Assembly: GCF_001510715.1 (NCBI RefSeq)
Contig: NZ_LMTJ01000010.1
Coordinates: forward strand, 119,414 to 183,413
Direction: 5' to 3'
Source of the DNA: Bacillus sp. FJAT-29814
GTDB lineage: Bacteria > Bacillota > Bacilli > Bacillales > Cytobacillaceae
Length of the DNA: 64,000 bases
Below, in pieces: positions 16,514 through 25,539 of the stretch. The notes beneath the pieces were generated by a model. That model was not told where the DNA came from. It saw nothing but the letters and a program-made list of their open reading frames with translations, and did not search any database. The first letter of the stretch is position 1. Each line of letters begins with the position of its first letter. Made by a program: the position numbers and the translations under genes.

Positions 16514-16646
16514 AGGGAATCGATTCCACACGAATCGTTCCAAATTTTTAATAAACATGAAATCGATTCCACTTGAATATAATTAGCCATCGGCAACAGA
16601 CTAGGACTAATTGATTTTTTTTGAGGAAATGTGTAATCGATTCCAC
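16514..16646 (+). promoter_or_regulatory. scrA promoter region with LacI-type operators O2-O4
   Basis: GGAATCGATTCCACAC (16516-16531), GAAATCGATTCCAC (16559-16572) and GTGTAATCGATTCCAC (16631-16646) repeat the central-CG palindrome of LacI-family sites. TATAAT at 16578-16583 is a -10 candidate directly after O3, placing O3 in the promoter spacer and O4 downstream of the start; the -35 is poor. Confidence 0.8.
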
Positions 16647-16667
16647 AAATACATGGGGGGAAAGAAA

Positions 16668-18071
16668 ATGTCTGAAAATCGCAAAATCGCAGAGCAAGTG
16701 ATTGAAGCAGTCGGCGGCAAAGAAAACATTCAATCCGTCGCCCATTGTGCCACAAGACTGCGGATTATGGTAAATGACAAGGAAAAAATCAACCAGGAAC
16801 AGATTGAGAACATTAATAAAGTTAAAGGTGCATTCTTTAACTCCGGGCAATACCAGATTATCTTTGGGACCGGTACCGTTAATAAAATTTATGAAGAAGT
16901 TTCGGGGTTGGGACTGGAGACCAAGTCAGCAACCGATCAGAAAAATGAGGCTGTAAAAAGCGGCACGAGATTTCAGCGAGCCATCCGCACCTTTGGTGAT
17001 GTATTTGTACCGATTATTCCGGTGCTGGTAGCGACCGGTCTATTTATGGGGCTTCGCGGTCTCGCCATGCAGGAGCAGGTCCTCGCTATATTCGGCATGA
17101 AGCCGGATGACGTATCACAAAACTTCCTATTATTCACTCAAATCCTGACCGACACGGCGTTTATCTTCCTGCCGGCACTTGTGGCCTGGTCGACATTCCG
17201 GGTCTTCGGCGGAACACCAATTATCGGGTTGGTGCTTGGTTTGATGCTTGTCAGCCCATCACTGCCTAACGCGTGGGGCGTTGCCGGCGGTGATGTCGAA
17301 CCGCTTAAATTCTTTGGCTGGATTCCGGTTGTCGGCTATCAAGGCTCTGTTCTGCCAGCGTTTATCGCCGGAATCATCGGGGCGAAATTGGAACGTTCGA
17401 TTCGTAAACGTGTTCCGGAAGCACTTGATTTAATCGTTACGCCGTTTCTTACACTACTTGTGATGATTGGTTTATCGTTATTAGTGGTTGGACCAGTCTT
17501 TCATATTGTCGAGCAAGGCATTTTATCGGCGGCAACATCGGTTCTGTCATGGCCATTCGGCATCAGCGGCCTGTTGATCGGTGGTCTTAACCAGTTGATC
17601 GTTATTACAGGTGTCCACCATATTTTCAACATGCTTGAAATTCAGCTTTTGGCCCAATATCATTACAACCCGTATAACGCCATTGTTACCTGTGCGGTAG
17701 CGGCTCAGGGCGGTGCCGCTCTTGCGGTAGGATTAAAAACAAAATCAATAAAATTAAAGGCGCTGGCGCTGCCATCTTCGTTATCAGCTTTCTTGGGCAT
17801 TACCGAACCAGCTATTTTCGGGGTAAATCTTCGATACGGCAAACCATTTATCATGGCGTTAATCGGCGGTGCCGCAGGCGGATTCTTGGCCTCGATACTT
17901 GGCCTTAAGGCAACTGGGATGGCCGTTACTGTTATTCCGGGAACCCTGCTTTATCTAAATGGCCAAATTCTGGAATATATTTTGGTCAACCTGGTCGCAA
18001 TTGGAGTTGCATTCGTTCTTACTTGGATGTTTGGTTTTTCAGATAAGGTACAGAAGGAAATGGAACAATAG
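16668..18071 (+). CDS. scrA: Sucrose-specific PTS transporter, EIIBC
   Basis: A 467-aa phosphotransferase permease that imports and phosphorylates sucrose. EIIB domain first (residues about 1-90) with phosphocysteine in SVAHCATRLRI (C26), then the glucose-superfamily EIIC membrane domain, including GITEPAIFG-like SAFLGITEPAIFGV near 378. No EIIA domain, so a separate EIIA-Glc must supply phosphate. Start ATG 16668 behind GGGGGGAAAG. Sucrose specificity is inferred from the neighbouring hydrolase. Confidence 0.9.
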   Translation: MSENRKIAEQVIEAVGGKENIQSVAHCATRLRIMVNDKEKINQEQIENINKVKGAFFNSGQYQIIFGTGTVNKIYEEVSGLGLETKSATDQKNEAVKSGTRFQRAIRTFGDVFVPIIPVLVATGLFMGLRGLAMQEQVLAIFGMKPDDVSQNFLLFTQILTDTAFIFLPALVAWSTFRVFGGTPIIGLVLGLMLVSPSLPNAWGVAGGDVEPLKFFGWIPVVGYQGSVLPAFIAGIIGAKLERSIRKRVPEALDLIVTPFLTLLVMIGLSLLVVGPVFHIVEQGILSAATSVLSWPFGISGLLIGGLNQLIVITGVHHIFNMLEIQLLAQYHYNPYNAIVTCAVAAQGGAALAVGLKTKSIKLKALALPSSLSAFLGITEPAIFGVNLRYGKPFIMALIGGAAGGFLASILGLKATGMAVTVIPGTLLYLNGQILEYILVNLVAIGVAFVLTWMFGFSDKVQKEMEQ

Positions 18072-18083
18072 CACGAGCGAAAG

Positions 18084-18115
18084 AAGGCAAGCATGATACT
18101 TGCCTTTTCTTTTTA
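18084..18115 (+). terminator. Terminator-like hairpin between scrA and scrB
   Basis: AAGGCAAG / CTTGCCTT stem then TTCTTTTT, immediately before the scrB ribosome site AAAGGAGGA. Probably a partial terminator that lowers scrB relative to scrA. Confidence 0.7.
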
Positions 18116-18128
18116 AAGGAGGATGGTT

Positions 18129-19595
18129 ATGACAGCAAAAGAAGGTCTACTTATGCAGCAGGCTTATCATCAAGTCGCTAAGTATAAGGACAAGGTCGAG
18201 AACGACCCGTACCGATTGAATTATCATCTGATGCCTCCGGTCGGCTTATTAAATGATCCCAATGGGTTAATTCAATATAAGGGTGTTTACCATGTGTTTT
18301 ATCAGTGGAACCCGTTTGAAACGGCACATGGAGCAAAATTTTGGGGGCACTACAGTTCGAAGGACTTGGTCCGTTGGCAGGAAGAGCCAATCGCGCTTGC
18401 TCCAAGCGAGTGGTATGAAAAGAACGGATGCTACTCCGGAAGTGCTGTAGAGGCGGATGGCCAGCTTTATCTTTTCTATACAGGGAATGTAAAGAATGGC
18501 GATGGGACTCGCGAAACGTATCAGTGTCTGGCTGTTTCCTCGGATGGCATTCATTTTGAAAAAAAAGGGCCGGTTCTCAAGCTGCCGGAAGGTTATACGG
18601 CGCATTTTCGCGACCCGAAGGTTTGGAAGCATGCTGACCGTTGGTATATGGTTGTTGGTGCACAGACTTTGGATGAGAAAGGTGTTGCCGCCCTATTTAC
18701 TTCGAAGGATTTGTACAATTGGGAGGAAGTGGGCACGATTGCTGGCTCTGGTATGAATGGCCTCGGCGAGTTTGGTTACATGTGGGAATGCCCGGATTTG
18801 TTTCACGTAGACGGGAAGGACGTATTGCTGGTATCGCCGCAAGGGCTTCAGCCTATGGGGCATTCTTATCATAATTTGTTTCAATCGGGGTATTTTATTG
18901 GCGAGTTAAATTACGAAAATGGAACGTCCCTGCATGGTGACTTTGTTGAGTTAGACCGTGGCTTTGATTTCTATGCTCCGCAAACGTTTGTGGATGATAG
19001 GGGCAGAAGGATTCTTTATGGCTGGATGGGCATGACAGACGATGCTGAACAGTTTCAGCCGACGATTGCGAATCATTGGGTTCATGCCTTGACACTTCCA
19101 AGAGAATTGAGACTTTATGACGGAAAGATTTTTCAAAAACCAGTTGTGGAGATGGAAGAGCTAAGGGAAAATCAAGTTGTGGTTGAGAAGGCGAAGGTAG
19201 ATGGGCCAGTCGTTAAGTTTGATGGTGTACGCGGGGCATCTGTTGAACTGCTTCTCGACTCGATTCAGGTGAAGGAAGGGACCTTTGCGATTTCGTTTCG
19301 TAATGAAGCGGTGTTGTGCTTTGATGCGGACAAGCAGGAAGTCAGCTTGGAAAGACGGAATTTTAAAACGTCGGAGCCGGAAATTAGAACTTGTCATTTG
19401 GCGGCTATGTCCAAGCTGCAAGTCTTTATGGACCATTCTTCTTTGGAGGTTTTTATAAACGACGGGGAAGAAGTGTTTACTCTACGATTTTTCCCAAATC
19501 CAGAAGATGAAAGTATTTCTTTTCTGGGGAAAGCCAAGTTCGATTTATATAAATGGGATATTGGCAGAATTATGATGTCAGAAGAGTTACGATGA
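18129..19595 (+). CDS. scrB: Sucrose-6-phosphate hydrolase (GH32)
   Basis: A 488-aa cytosolic GH32 enzyme cleaving sucrose-6-phosphate to glucose-6-phosphate and fructose. The N-terminal five-bladed propeller carries the nucleophile motif LLNDPNGL near residue 41, RDP (HFRDPKVW) near 163, and the acid/base WECPDLF near 220; a beta-sandwich domain follows from about 345. I chose ATG 18129, six bases after AAAGGAGGA; ATG 18123 lies inside that site. Third gene of the scr cluster. Confidence 0.93.
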   Translation: MTAKEGLLMQQAYHQVAKYKDKVENDPYRLNYHLMPPVGLLNDPNGLIQYKGVYHVFYQWNPFETAHGAKFWGHYSSKDLVRWQEEPIALAPSEWYEKNGCYSGSAVEADGQLYLFYTGNVKNGDGTRETYQCLAVSSDGIHFEKKGPVLKLPEGYTAHFRDPKVWKHADRWYMVVGAQTLDEKGVAALFTSKDLYNWEEVGTIAGSGMNGLGEFGYMWECPDLFHVDGKDVLLVSPQGLQPMGHSYHNLFQSGYFIGELNYENGTSLHGDFVELDRGFDFYAPQTFVDDRGRRILYGWMGMTDDAEQFQPTIANHWVHALTLPRELRLYDGKIFQKPVVEMEELRENQVVVEKAKVDGPVVKFDGVRGASVELLLDSIQVKEGTFAISFRNEAVLCFDADKQEVSLERRNFKTSEPEIRTCHLAAMSKLQVFMDHSSLEVFINDGEEVFTLRFFPNPEDESISFLGKAKFDLYKWDIGRIMMSEELR

Positions 19596-19665
19596 GCGGT
19601 GTCCGGACAAGTTCAATGTTTTTCACGGACGAGGCGTGAACGGGTATTTAAATAGCTAATTTACT

Positions 19666-19698
19666 AAGGTACCGTCGAAGCAGGCGGTATCTTTTTTT
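19666..19698 (+). terminator. Terminator of the scr operon
   Basis: AAGGTACCG / CGGTATCTT stem, T7 tract at 19692-19698; directly abuts repeat array B. Confidence 0.8.
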
Positions 19699-20090
19699 GC
19701 GCTGGGTGGGTCTACGTGCCCTTCAAGGTTGAATTTTAGGTAAAGTAGTCACGTAGAAGGATTCTACGTGCCCGTTTAGGTTGAATTTTGGGTAAAGTGG
19801 TCACGTAGAAGGATTCTACGTGCCCGTTTAGGTTGAATTTTGGGTAAAGTGGTCACGTAGAAGGGTTCTACGTGCCCTTCAAGGTTGAATTTTGGGTAAA
19901 GTGGTCACATAGAAGGGTTCTACGTGCCCGTTTAGGTTTAAATTTGAGTGAAGTGGTCACGTAGAAGGGTTCTACGTGCCCGTCAAGGTTGAATTTTGTG
20001 TAGAGTGGTCACGTAGAAGGGCTCAATGTGCCCATTTTGGTTAAGATTCGAGTAAAGTGGTCACGTAGAAAAAGTCTATATGCCACTGCA
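19698..20090. repeat. 52-bp palindromic tandem array B (seven units plus edge remnant)
   Basis: Units start at 19750, 19802, 19854, 19906, 19958, 20010 and 20062, every 52 bp without slippage; a decayed unit precedes at 19698. The first two full units are identical. Core is CACGTAGAA-N3-TTCTACGTG, a 9-bp perfect inverted repeat, followed by GCCC, filler GTTTAGGTTGAATTTTGGGT-like, then GTGGT. Decay rises toward both ends. The core matches array A (76-345); the filler does not. Confidence 0.92.
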
Positions 20091-20119
20091 CTCAAACTTC
20101 AAAATAAAGCTTTTTACCT

Positions 20120-20152
20120 TTAAGGAAAAGTTAAGGAACAACGATAATAATA
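20120..20152 (+). promoter_or_regulatory. Response-regulator direct repeats and -10, macA-like operon
   Basis: TTAAGGAA at 20120 and 20131 (11-bp spacing) then AATAAT at 20146-20151. The same arrangement precedes the gene at 26618: TTAAGAAA 26550, TTAAGGAA 26561, CATAAT 26576, with equal spacing to the -10. Pattern fits an OmpR-family activator replacing the -35; the regulator at 23124 is the obvious candidate. Confidence 0.65.
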
Positions 20153-20218
20153 GGCTTATTCCAAAAATAAAGCATGTCCGGGTAGTGGAATGCCGGGATA
20201 GAAAAGGAGTAAGCCAGA

Positions 20219-21181
20219 ATGAAAAAATGGATTTTGATAGTAGTAAGTATTGTAATTGCCGGGTATGTCGGCTATCAGTGGTACAACTCGAAAACCAGCA
20301 CATCGGAAGCGGCTACCGCACCAGCCCGTATGGCAACGGTGCAAAAAGGGAAATTGGAGGTAAAAATCAGCGGGTCGGGAACGGTACAGCCGGTGACGAG
20401 CGTTGATATTAAGTCAGAGGAAAATAATAAGACAATTGACGAGGTATTGGTGGAAGCAGGGGAAGAAGTAAAAGCAGGCGACGAGCTCATCACCTATACA
20501 GATGGCAGTGATCCGGTCATAGCTCCTGCTGACGGGGTGATTACAACCCTATCCGTGGCAGCAGACGACCGGGTTACAACCGGACAGGTTGTTGCCCACT
20601 TAACAAACTATAAAGATTTGCAAACCGTCGTTCAGGTAGATGAACTGGACATCAACAAGATTCAAATTGGACAATCCGTCAGCATAACAGTCAATGCGGT
20701 ACCTGACCAAACGTTCACCGGAACAGTAACGACAGTTGCAATGGAAGGGGCCTCATCCAACGGCGTATCAACCTTTGATGTAACAATTCACTTTGACAAA
20801 ATTGACAACCTAAAAGTCGGTATGAGCACAGAGGCAAGTATCCTAACCGCCAGCAAGGAAGATGCTTTGTATGTACCGCTTGATGGTATTCATACGGCAA
20901 ATGGCGATAAATATGTAATCGTCCAAAGTTCAAGTTCAGATGGCCAAACATCTAGCACCGAGCAAAAAACAGTGAAAACGGGTCTTGCCAATGAGGATTA
21001 TGTGGAAATAACCGAAGGAGTTTCGGAGGGTGACGTTATTCAATTGCCGCAGTTGGCTGCAGACAGTTCCACTACGAATCAGAGAGGTATGATGCAGGGC
21101 GGTTTTGGGGCTCCTAGTATGGGTAACATGGGCGGCATGAGGGGAGTCGGCGGCCCATCCGGCGGAAGGAGCGGAAACTAA
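20219..21181 (+). CDS. MacA/YknX-like membrane-fusion (HlyD) adaptor
   Basis: A 320-aa secreted adaptor anchored by one N-terminal helix (residues about 3-20). Next come a lipoyl-like half (VKISGSGTVQPVTSVDIKS), a short hinge instead of a long coiled coil, the second lipoyl half (ADGVITTLSVAADD) and a beta-barrel. The last 30 residues are Gly/Met-rich (GMMQGGFGAPSMGNMGG-like). Stop and the next start overlap (TAATG). With the ATPase and permease it forms a tripartite MacAB-type exporter; in Gram-positives such systems (YknXYZ) export toxic peptides or relieve envelope stress. Confidence 0.87.
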   Translation: MKKWILIVVSIVIAGYVGYQWYNSKTSTSEAATAPARMATVQKGKLEVKISGSGTVQPVTSVDIKSEENNKTIDEVLVEAGEEVKAGDELITYTDGSDPVIAPADGVITTLSVAADDRVTTGQVVAHLTNYKDLQTVVQVDELDINKIQIGQSVSITVNAVPDQTFTGTVTTVAMEGASSNGVSTFDVTIHFDKIDNLKVGMSTEASILTASKEDALYVPLDGIHTANGDKYVIVQSSSSDGQTSSTEQKTVKTGLANEDYVEITEGVSEGDVIQLPQLAADSSTTNQRGMMQGGFGAPSMGNMGGMRGVGGPSGGRSGN

Positions 21182-21891
21182 TGAAGACGCCGATCATTCA
21201 AATCAGTAATCTGGTGAAAACTTATAAGCTTGGCGGCGAAACAGTTCATGCCTTAAATAATGTATCGATCGAAATTGAAAAAGGTGAATTTTTGGCGATT
21301 ATCGGCCCTTCCGGTTCGGGGAAGTCGACATTGATGAATATGATTGGTTGCCTCGACCGGCCGCAATCGGGAAAATACCTGCTTGATGGCAAGAATATTG
21401 GCAAAATGAACGATAATCAATTGGCGATGATCCGCAACCAGAAAATCGGGTTTATTTTTCAAAACTTTAACTTGCTGACAAAATTGACGGCACTAGAAAA
21501 TGTTGAGCTTCCATTGTTATATGCAGGGGTTTCCGCAAAAGAGCGGCGGGAACGGTCTTTGGCAAGTTTGAAAAAAGTCGGCCTGCACGATCGTGCTAGT
21601 CACTTGCCAACCCAGCTTTCCGGTGGTCAGCAGCAAAGGGTTGCAATCGCACGGGCAATCGCAGGGAATCCGACAATTCTCCTTGCTGATGAGCCGACCG
21701 GGGCGCTTGATAGCAAAACGAGCAAGGAAATATTGCAATTAATGAAGGAATTAAATGAACTTGGCCATACGATCGTCTTAATTACACATGATTTGGCGAT
21801 TGCCAGACAGACGAAACGGATGGTCAGCATTCAGGATGGACAGCTATTTGAAAACGGAGGTGAACTCCTTGAGAGTATGGCAATCTATTAA
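21181..21891 (+). CDS. ABC transporter ATPase, MacB/LolD/YknY type
   Basis: A 236-aa ATPase of the MacB family. Walker A GPSGSGKST near residue 41, Q-loop FQNFNL, signature LSGGQQQRVAIARA near 143, Walker B ILLADEPTGALDS near 160 with catalytic Glu, and H-loop ITHD. Its start overlaps the adaptor stop by one base and its end overlaps the permease start by 23 bp, so translation is coupled. Powers the mechanotransmission exporter encoded with its neighbours. Confidence 0.93.
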   Translation: MKTPIIQISNLVKTYKLGGETVHALNNVSIEIEKGEFLAIIGPSGSGKSTLMNMIGCLDRPQSGKYLLDGKNIGKMNDNQLAMIRNQKIGFIFQNFNLLTKLTALENVELPLLYAGVSAKERRERSLASLKKVGLHDRASHLPTQLSGGQQQRVAIARAIAGNPTILLADEPTGALDSKTSKEILQLMKELNELGHTIVLITHDLAIARQTKRMVSIQDGQLFENGGELLESMAIY

Positions 21892-23035
21892 AATGGCGCT
21901 GCGCAGCATCAAAGGAAACAAACTGCGCTCGGCGCTGACAATGCTCGGGATGATCATCGGGGTTTCCTCCGTCATCGTACTGGTGTCCATTGCCCAAGGG
22001 TCGGCGCAAAATGTCACCAGCCAAATCAATCAGCTCGGCACCAACCTGCTAACGATCAATACGTTTGGGACGGATTTATCGTTAACGGAGGAAAAAATCA
22101 GTGAGCTTGACGACCTGGATGGGGTTAAGGCGATTTCACCAGTCGTTTCTGGCCGTGTGAATGTGAAAAAGGACAGAACCACTTCACAGGTTACCTTAAC
22201 CGGGACGAATACCGCGTACTCGACGGTTCGTGATACAAAGGTGAAGGCGGGTCGGTTCGTGACGGACCTTGACAACGAGTATCGGCAAAAAATTGCCGTG
22301 ATTGGTTCTGATACAGCTTCGACTTTTTTTGGAACAGACAACCCGGTCGGCCGGTATCTCCAAATTGAGGGAACATCGTTTAAAGTAGTCGGGGTGTTGG
22401 CGTCCAAGGGCAGTTCGATGGGGCAAAGCGGCGACAATGTGGTCATTGTGCCATTAAGCACAGGGCAGCGCCTCGTTAAAAGCACGACCATTAACCAGGT
22501 CTATCTGCAAGGAAAAAGCGAGAAACAAATGGACCTGGTTATGAACGAAGTTAAGTTGGCAATGGCCAGTCTCTATCCGAACAAGGCGGACTCATATAGC
22601 GTCACAAATCAGCAGGATATTATGGATACGATGAGCTCAGTATCGGATACAATGACGATGATGTTGGGAGGCATCGCCAGCATTTCCTTGCTGGTCGGCG
22701 GAATTGGAATTATGAATATCATGCTCGTTTCCGTATCGGAGCGGACGAAGGAAATCGGTATTCGCAAAGCGATTGGCGCGAAACGGCGTGACGTCCTGCT
22801 GCAATTTTTAATTGAAGCGGTGGTGTTAAGCGGCGTCGGCGGATTGATTGGCATCCTGACTGGGGTTGGTCTGGGGAAAATTTTATCATCGACGTTGAGT
22901 TTAACGGTTTCGTTTACCTCATCCGTAATGTTGGGGGCCTTCTTGTTCTCATTGGCCGTCGGTGTGGTATTTGGGGTATTCCCGGCCAATAAAGCGTCCA
23001 AACTGAACCCGATTCAAGCACTTAGATATGAATAG
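21869..23035 (+). CDS. MacB/FtsX-type ABC permease (YknZ-like)
   Basis: A 388-aa permease with the MacB topology: TM1 near residues 20-42, a large extracellular MacB_PCD domain (about 45-260), then three helices with the FtsX signature (SVSERTKEIGIRKAIGAKR). The start is TTG 21869, seven bases after GGAGGT and giving MRVWQSIKMALRSIKGNKLRS; upstream in-frame codons lack a ribosome site. Third gene of the exporter operon. Confidence 0.9.
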   Translation: MRVWQSIKMALRSIKGNKLRSALTMLGMIIGVSSVIVLVSIAQGSAQNVTSQINQLGTNLLTINTFGTDLSLTEEKISELDDLDGVKAISPVVSGRVNVKKDRTTSQVTLTGTNTAYSTVRDTKVKAGRFVTDLDNEYRQKIAVIGSDTASTFFGTDNPVGRYLQIEGTSFKVVGVLASKGSSMGQSGDNVVIVPLSTGQRLVKSTTINQVYLQGKSEKQMDLVMNEVKLAMASLYPNKADSYSVTNQQDIMDTMSSVSDTMTMMLGGIASISLLVGGIGIMNIMLVSVSERTKEIGIRKAIGAKRRDVLLQFLIEAVVLSGVGGLIGILTGVGLGKILSSTLSLTVSFTSSVMLGAFLFSLAVGVVFGVFPANKASKLNPIQALRYE

Positions 23036-23123
23036 TCTATGAAACCGGCGGGCCCGCTTCTGTTGCAGCCGCTCTGCTTCCTATATAATGATGGGTAGAA
23101 AAATTTTTTTGAGGAGCATAAAT

Positions 23124-23795
23124 ATGCGATTACTAGTGGTAGAAGACAATCTCCTCCTGTTGGAATCAATCGTTCAGCTATTATCCGATGAATTCGAGGT
23201 TGACCAGGCATCTAATGGTGAGGATGCATTATTTTTGGCGATGCAAAATATCCATGATGCGATTGTCCTTGATGTGATGATTCCGGAAATTGACGGTTTT
23301 GAGGTGCTGCAGACGATTCGCAAAGAAGGCCTAAAAATTCCTGTCTTGTTTCTGACCGCCAGAGATTCATTGGAGGACCGGGTAAAGGGATTGGACAGCG
23401 GCGGTGACGATTATTTAGTCAAGCCGTTTCAGGCAGCCGAGTTAAAGGCACGGATCCGGGCGCTGCTAAGGAGAAGCGGGAGCTTGACGACCAATCAGAC
23501 GATTAAATATCGTGGAATTGAATTGCTGGGAAGGGAACGTGATGTTCTCATCGATGGCAACTCAACCAAACTGACAGCAAAACAATACGAGCTGCTGGAA
23601 TATCTGATTCAAAACAAGGGTGCGATTGTAACTAAAGAGCAGATTTACGACCGGGTTTGGGGCTTTGATTCCGACACAACCATCGCCATTGTCGAGGTGT
23701 TTATGCACCACCTCCGAAAAAAATTGGATCCGTACGGCTATAATAACGACATCAAAACCATTCGCGGCGTCGGCTATATGCTGAACGAGGAATAG
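23124..23795 (+). CDS. OmpR/PhoB-family response regulator
   Basis: A 223-aa regulator. Receiver domain with acidic pair VVEDN (E8, D9), phospho-acceptor D51 in IVLDVMIP, Thr in FLTARDS and Lys in YLVKPF; winged-helix domain from about 125 with the LTAKQYELLEYL and RGVGYML motifs. ATG 23124 follows GAGGAG. A -10 TATAAT at 23084-23089 suggests its own promoter after the exporter genes. The 11-bp repeats at 20120 and 26550 are its likely targets. Confidence 0.93.
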   Translation: MRLLVVEDNLLLLESIVQLLSDEFEVDQASNGEDALFLAMQNIHDAIVLDVMIPEIDGFEVLQTIRKEGLKIPVLFLTARDSLEDRVKGLDSGGDDYLVKPFQAAELKARIRALLRRSGSLTTNQTIKYRGIELLGRERDVLIDGNSTKLTAKQYELLEYLIQNKGAIVTKEQIYDRVWGFDSDTTIAIVEVFMHHLRKKLDPYGYNNDIKTIRGVGYMLNEE

Positions 23796-23804
23796 GAGCA
23801 GACC

Positions 23805-25052
23805 ATGTTTCGGCAAACCCATATCAGGCTCACCCTGTTAAATTCGTTAGTTTTTATTGTGCTCATCAGCATTCTTGGGAGCATCGTTTATTTTTATACG
23901 GAAAGTAAACTGTACAAAGATGTGAACCGTTCGCTGTTGGAATCGGTGGAGCGTCTTAATGGTCAGCCTGCGGAGTTTGATAGCAACCGTAATCTGCCTG
24001 GCCCGAAATTTATGAAGCGAGACCCAAGAATTATGACCTTATTCTGGCATGACGGTGAACTGCTTGCGGAGCAAGGCCGCGAGTTTGAACTGTTTCAAAA
24101 TGATGTAGAGCGGATTCGGCCGAAAACATTAAATTCGCTGCAGGATGCTAGAGTAGCCGGGTTCTCTTATCGGTATGTCGCTTTTGATGTGAAATCGGAC
24201 GCTGGGACCATAACGGTTCAATTCATTCGAAATGTGAATTCGGAGCACGAATTATTGGAAAGGCTGTTAATCATCATGCTGGTTGGCTGCGGCATCGGAG
24301 TCATCTGTGCAGTTGCTTCCGGTTATTTCCTTGCTGGCAGGGCCCTCATTCCGATCAAAAATGCCTGGGATAAACAGCAGGAGTTTGTCTCCGATGCATC
24401 GCACGAATTGCGGACACCGCTTGCGGTCATTCAGGCAAAAACGGAATTGCTGTTCCGGAACCCAACCGCCACCGTTCAAGATAAGATTCACGACGTTTCG
24501 ACAATATCCAAGGAATCAAGGAGGCTATCGAAGCTAGTCACGAATTTATTGACGCTGGCGCGGTCGGATTCCAATCAGCTTGAAATGAAGAAACAGGAGT
24601 TTCAATTGGATGAGCAGATAAAAGAAATTTTGCTGCAGTTTGAGGATATCGCGTTATATCAAGGCAAGGAGATTGGATTGGATGCCCCTGTGCCTATCAA
24701 GTTTTGCGGTGATAAAGAACGGATTCATCAACTAATCGTGATCCTATTGGACAATGCCCTGAAGTATACGAATGAGGGCGGAGAGATCAGGCTTTCTTGC
24801 CGCCAAAGCCATTCTTCCATCAGCCTTTTGGTAAAAGATAACGGGATTGGCATTCCGGAACAGGACATTCCGAGGATCTTTGATCGCTTTTTCCAAAGCG
24901 ACAAAGCTCGGACTGCCGCGGAAGGAACCGGACTTGGTTTGTCCATCGCCAAATGGATTATTGACAAACACCATGGAAAAATAAAAGTGAACAGTACGTT
25001 CGGAAAAGGCACTACGATTGAAATAACTTTTCCTAAGACGCAAAAGGGCTAA
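23805..25052 (+). CDS. Sensor histidine kinase partner of the exporter operon
   Basis: A 415-aa kinase with two helices (about 10-30 and 150-175) enclosing an extracellular sensor of about 120 residues, no clear HAMP, then HisKA with SDASHELRTPLAV (His near 198), and HATPase with N-box, DNGIGIPEQD and GTGLGLSIAK. Starts nine bases after the regulator stop behind AGGAG. Probably senses envelope perturbation or the exported compound; inferred from context. Confidence 0.92.
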   Translation: MFRQTHIRLTLLNSLVFIVLISILGSIVYFYTESKLYKDVNRSLLESVERLNGQPAEFDSNRNLPGPKFMKRDPRIMTLFWHDGELLAEQGREFELFQNDVERIRPKTLNSLQDARVAGFSYRYVAFDVKSDAGTITVQFIRNVNSEHELLERLLIIMLVGCGIGVICAVASGYFLAGRALIPIKNAWDKQQEFVSDASHELRTPLAVIQAKTELLFRNPTATVQDKIHDVSTISKESRRLSKLVTNLLTLARSDSNQLEMKKQEFQLDEQIKEILLQFEDIALYQGKEIGLDAPVPIKFCGDKERIHQLIVILLDNALKYTNEGGEIRLSCRQSHSSISLLVKDNGIGIPEQDIPRIFDRFFQSDKARTAAEGTGLGLSIAKWIIDKHHGKIKVNSTFGKGTTIEITFPKTQKG

Positions 25053-25056
25053 CGCT

Positions 25057-25085
25057 TGGATTTTATAAAATCCAGGTGTTTTTTT
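25057..25085 (+). terminator. Terminator after the two-component genes
   Basis: Perfect palindrome TGGATTTTATAAAATCCA (25057-25074) followed by GGTGTTTTTTTATTT. Confidence 0.85.
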
Positions 25086-25151
25086 ATTTCTGCCCAAGCA
25101 TTTTTTAGATTTTTAAATAATATGTATGGAGTAATGATAGATGAAATCTAT

Positions 25152-25170
25152 TACTGTATCTCATACAGTA
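25152..25170. promoter_or_regulatory. PadR-type operator
   Basis: TACTGTAT-CTC-ATACAGTA, an 8-bp perfect inverted repeat with 3-bp spacer, 21 bp before the padR-like start codon. Position suggests autorepression. Confidence 0.65.
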
Positions 25171-25191
25171 TCGAAAAGAGGTGAAGGTTGG

Positions 25192-25539
25192 ATGAGTTCT
25201 TTGTTGGAGTCGTTCATGACGGAGCTGAGAAGAGGGACGCTCACGCTTGCTGTTTTAAGCCAGTTAAGCACCCCACAATACGGCTATTCGCTGGTACAGC
25301 GCCTGGAAGAAGCCGGTGTGGCCATTGAGCAAAGCACGCTATATCCGCTGTTGCGCCGCTTGGAAAAACAAGGACTCGTGACGAGCAGCTGGGATACAAC
25401 CGAAAGCCGGCCGCGAAAATATTACGTTTTATCGGACTATGGCATGGAGGTTTATCAGGAGCTGAAACAGGAATGGCACAAGATGACGCTTGAGCTGACA
25501 ACCTTATTAAAAGGAGAGGATAACCATGAAGCTGATTGA
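25192..25539 (+). CDS. PadR family transcriptional regulator
   Basis: A 115-aa winged-helix repressor. Features of the family: RRGTLTLAVLSQL, YGYSLVQRLEE, the STLYPLLRRLEKQG recognition segment and RPRKYYVLSDYG wing. Start ATG 25192 behind AGAGGTGA. Its stop overlaps the following HAAS gene by 14 bp, a very common PadR/HAAS pairing in Firmicutes in which the regulator controls the membrane protein operon. Confidence 0.9.
   Translation: MSSLLESFMTELRRGTLTLAVLSQLSTPQYGYSLVQRLEEAGVAIEQSTLYPLLRRLEKQGLVTSSWDTTESRPRKYYVLSDYGMEVYQELKQEWHKMTLELTTLLKGEDNHEAD

Noticed and set aside
19698-20090. CRISPR array
   Set aside because: Repeats and spacings are regular, but the so-called spacers are nearly identical to one another and no cas gene is present.
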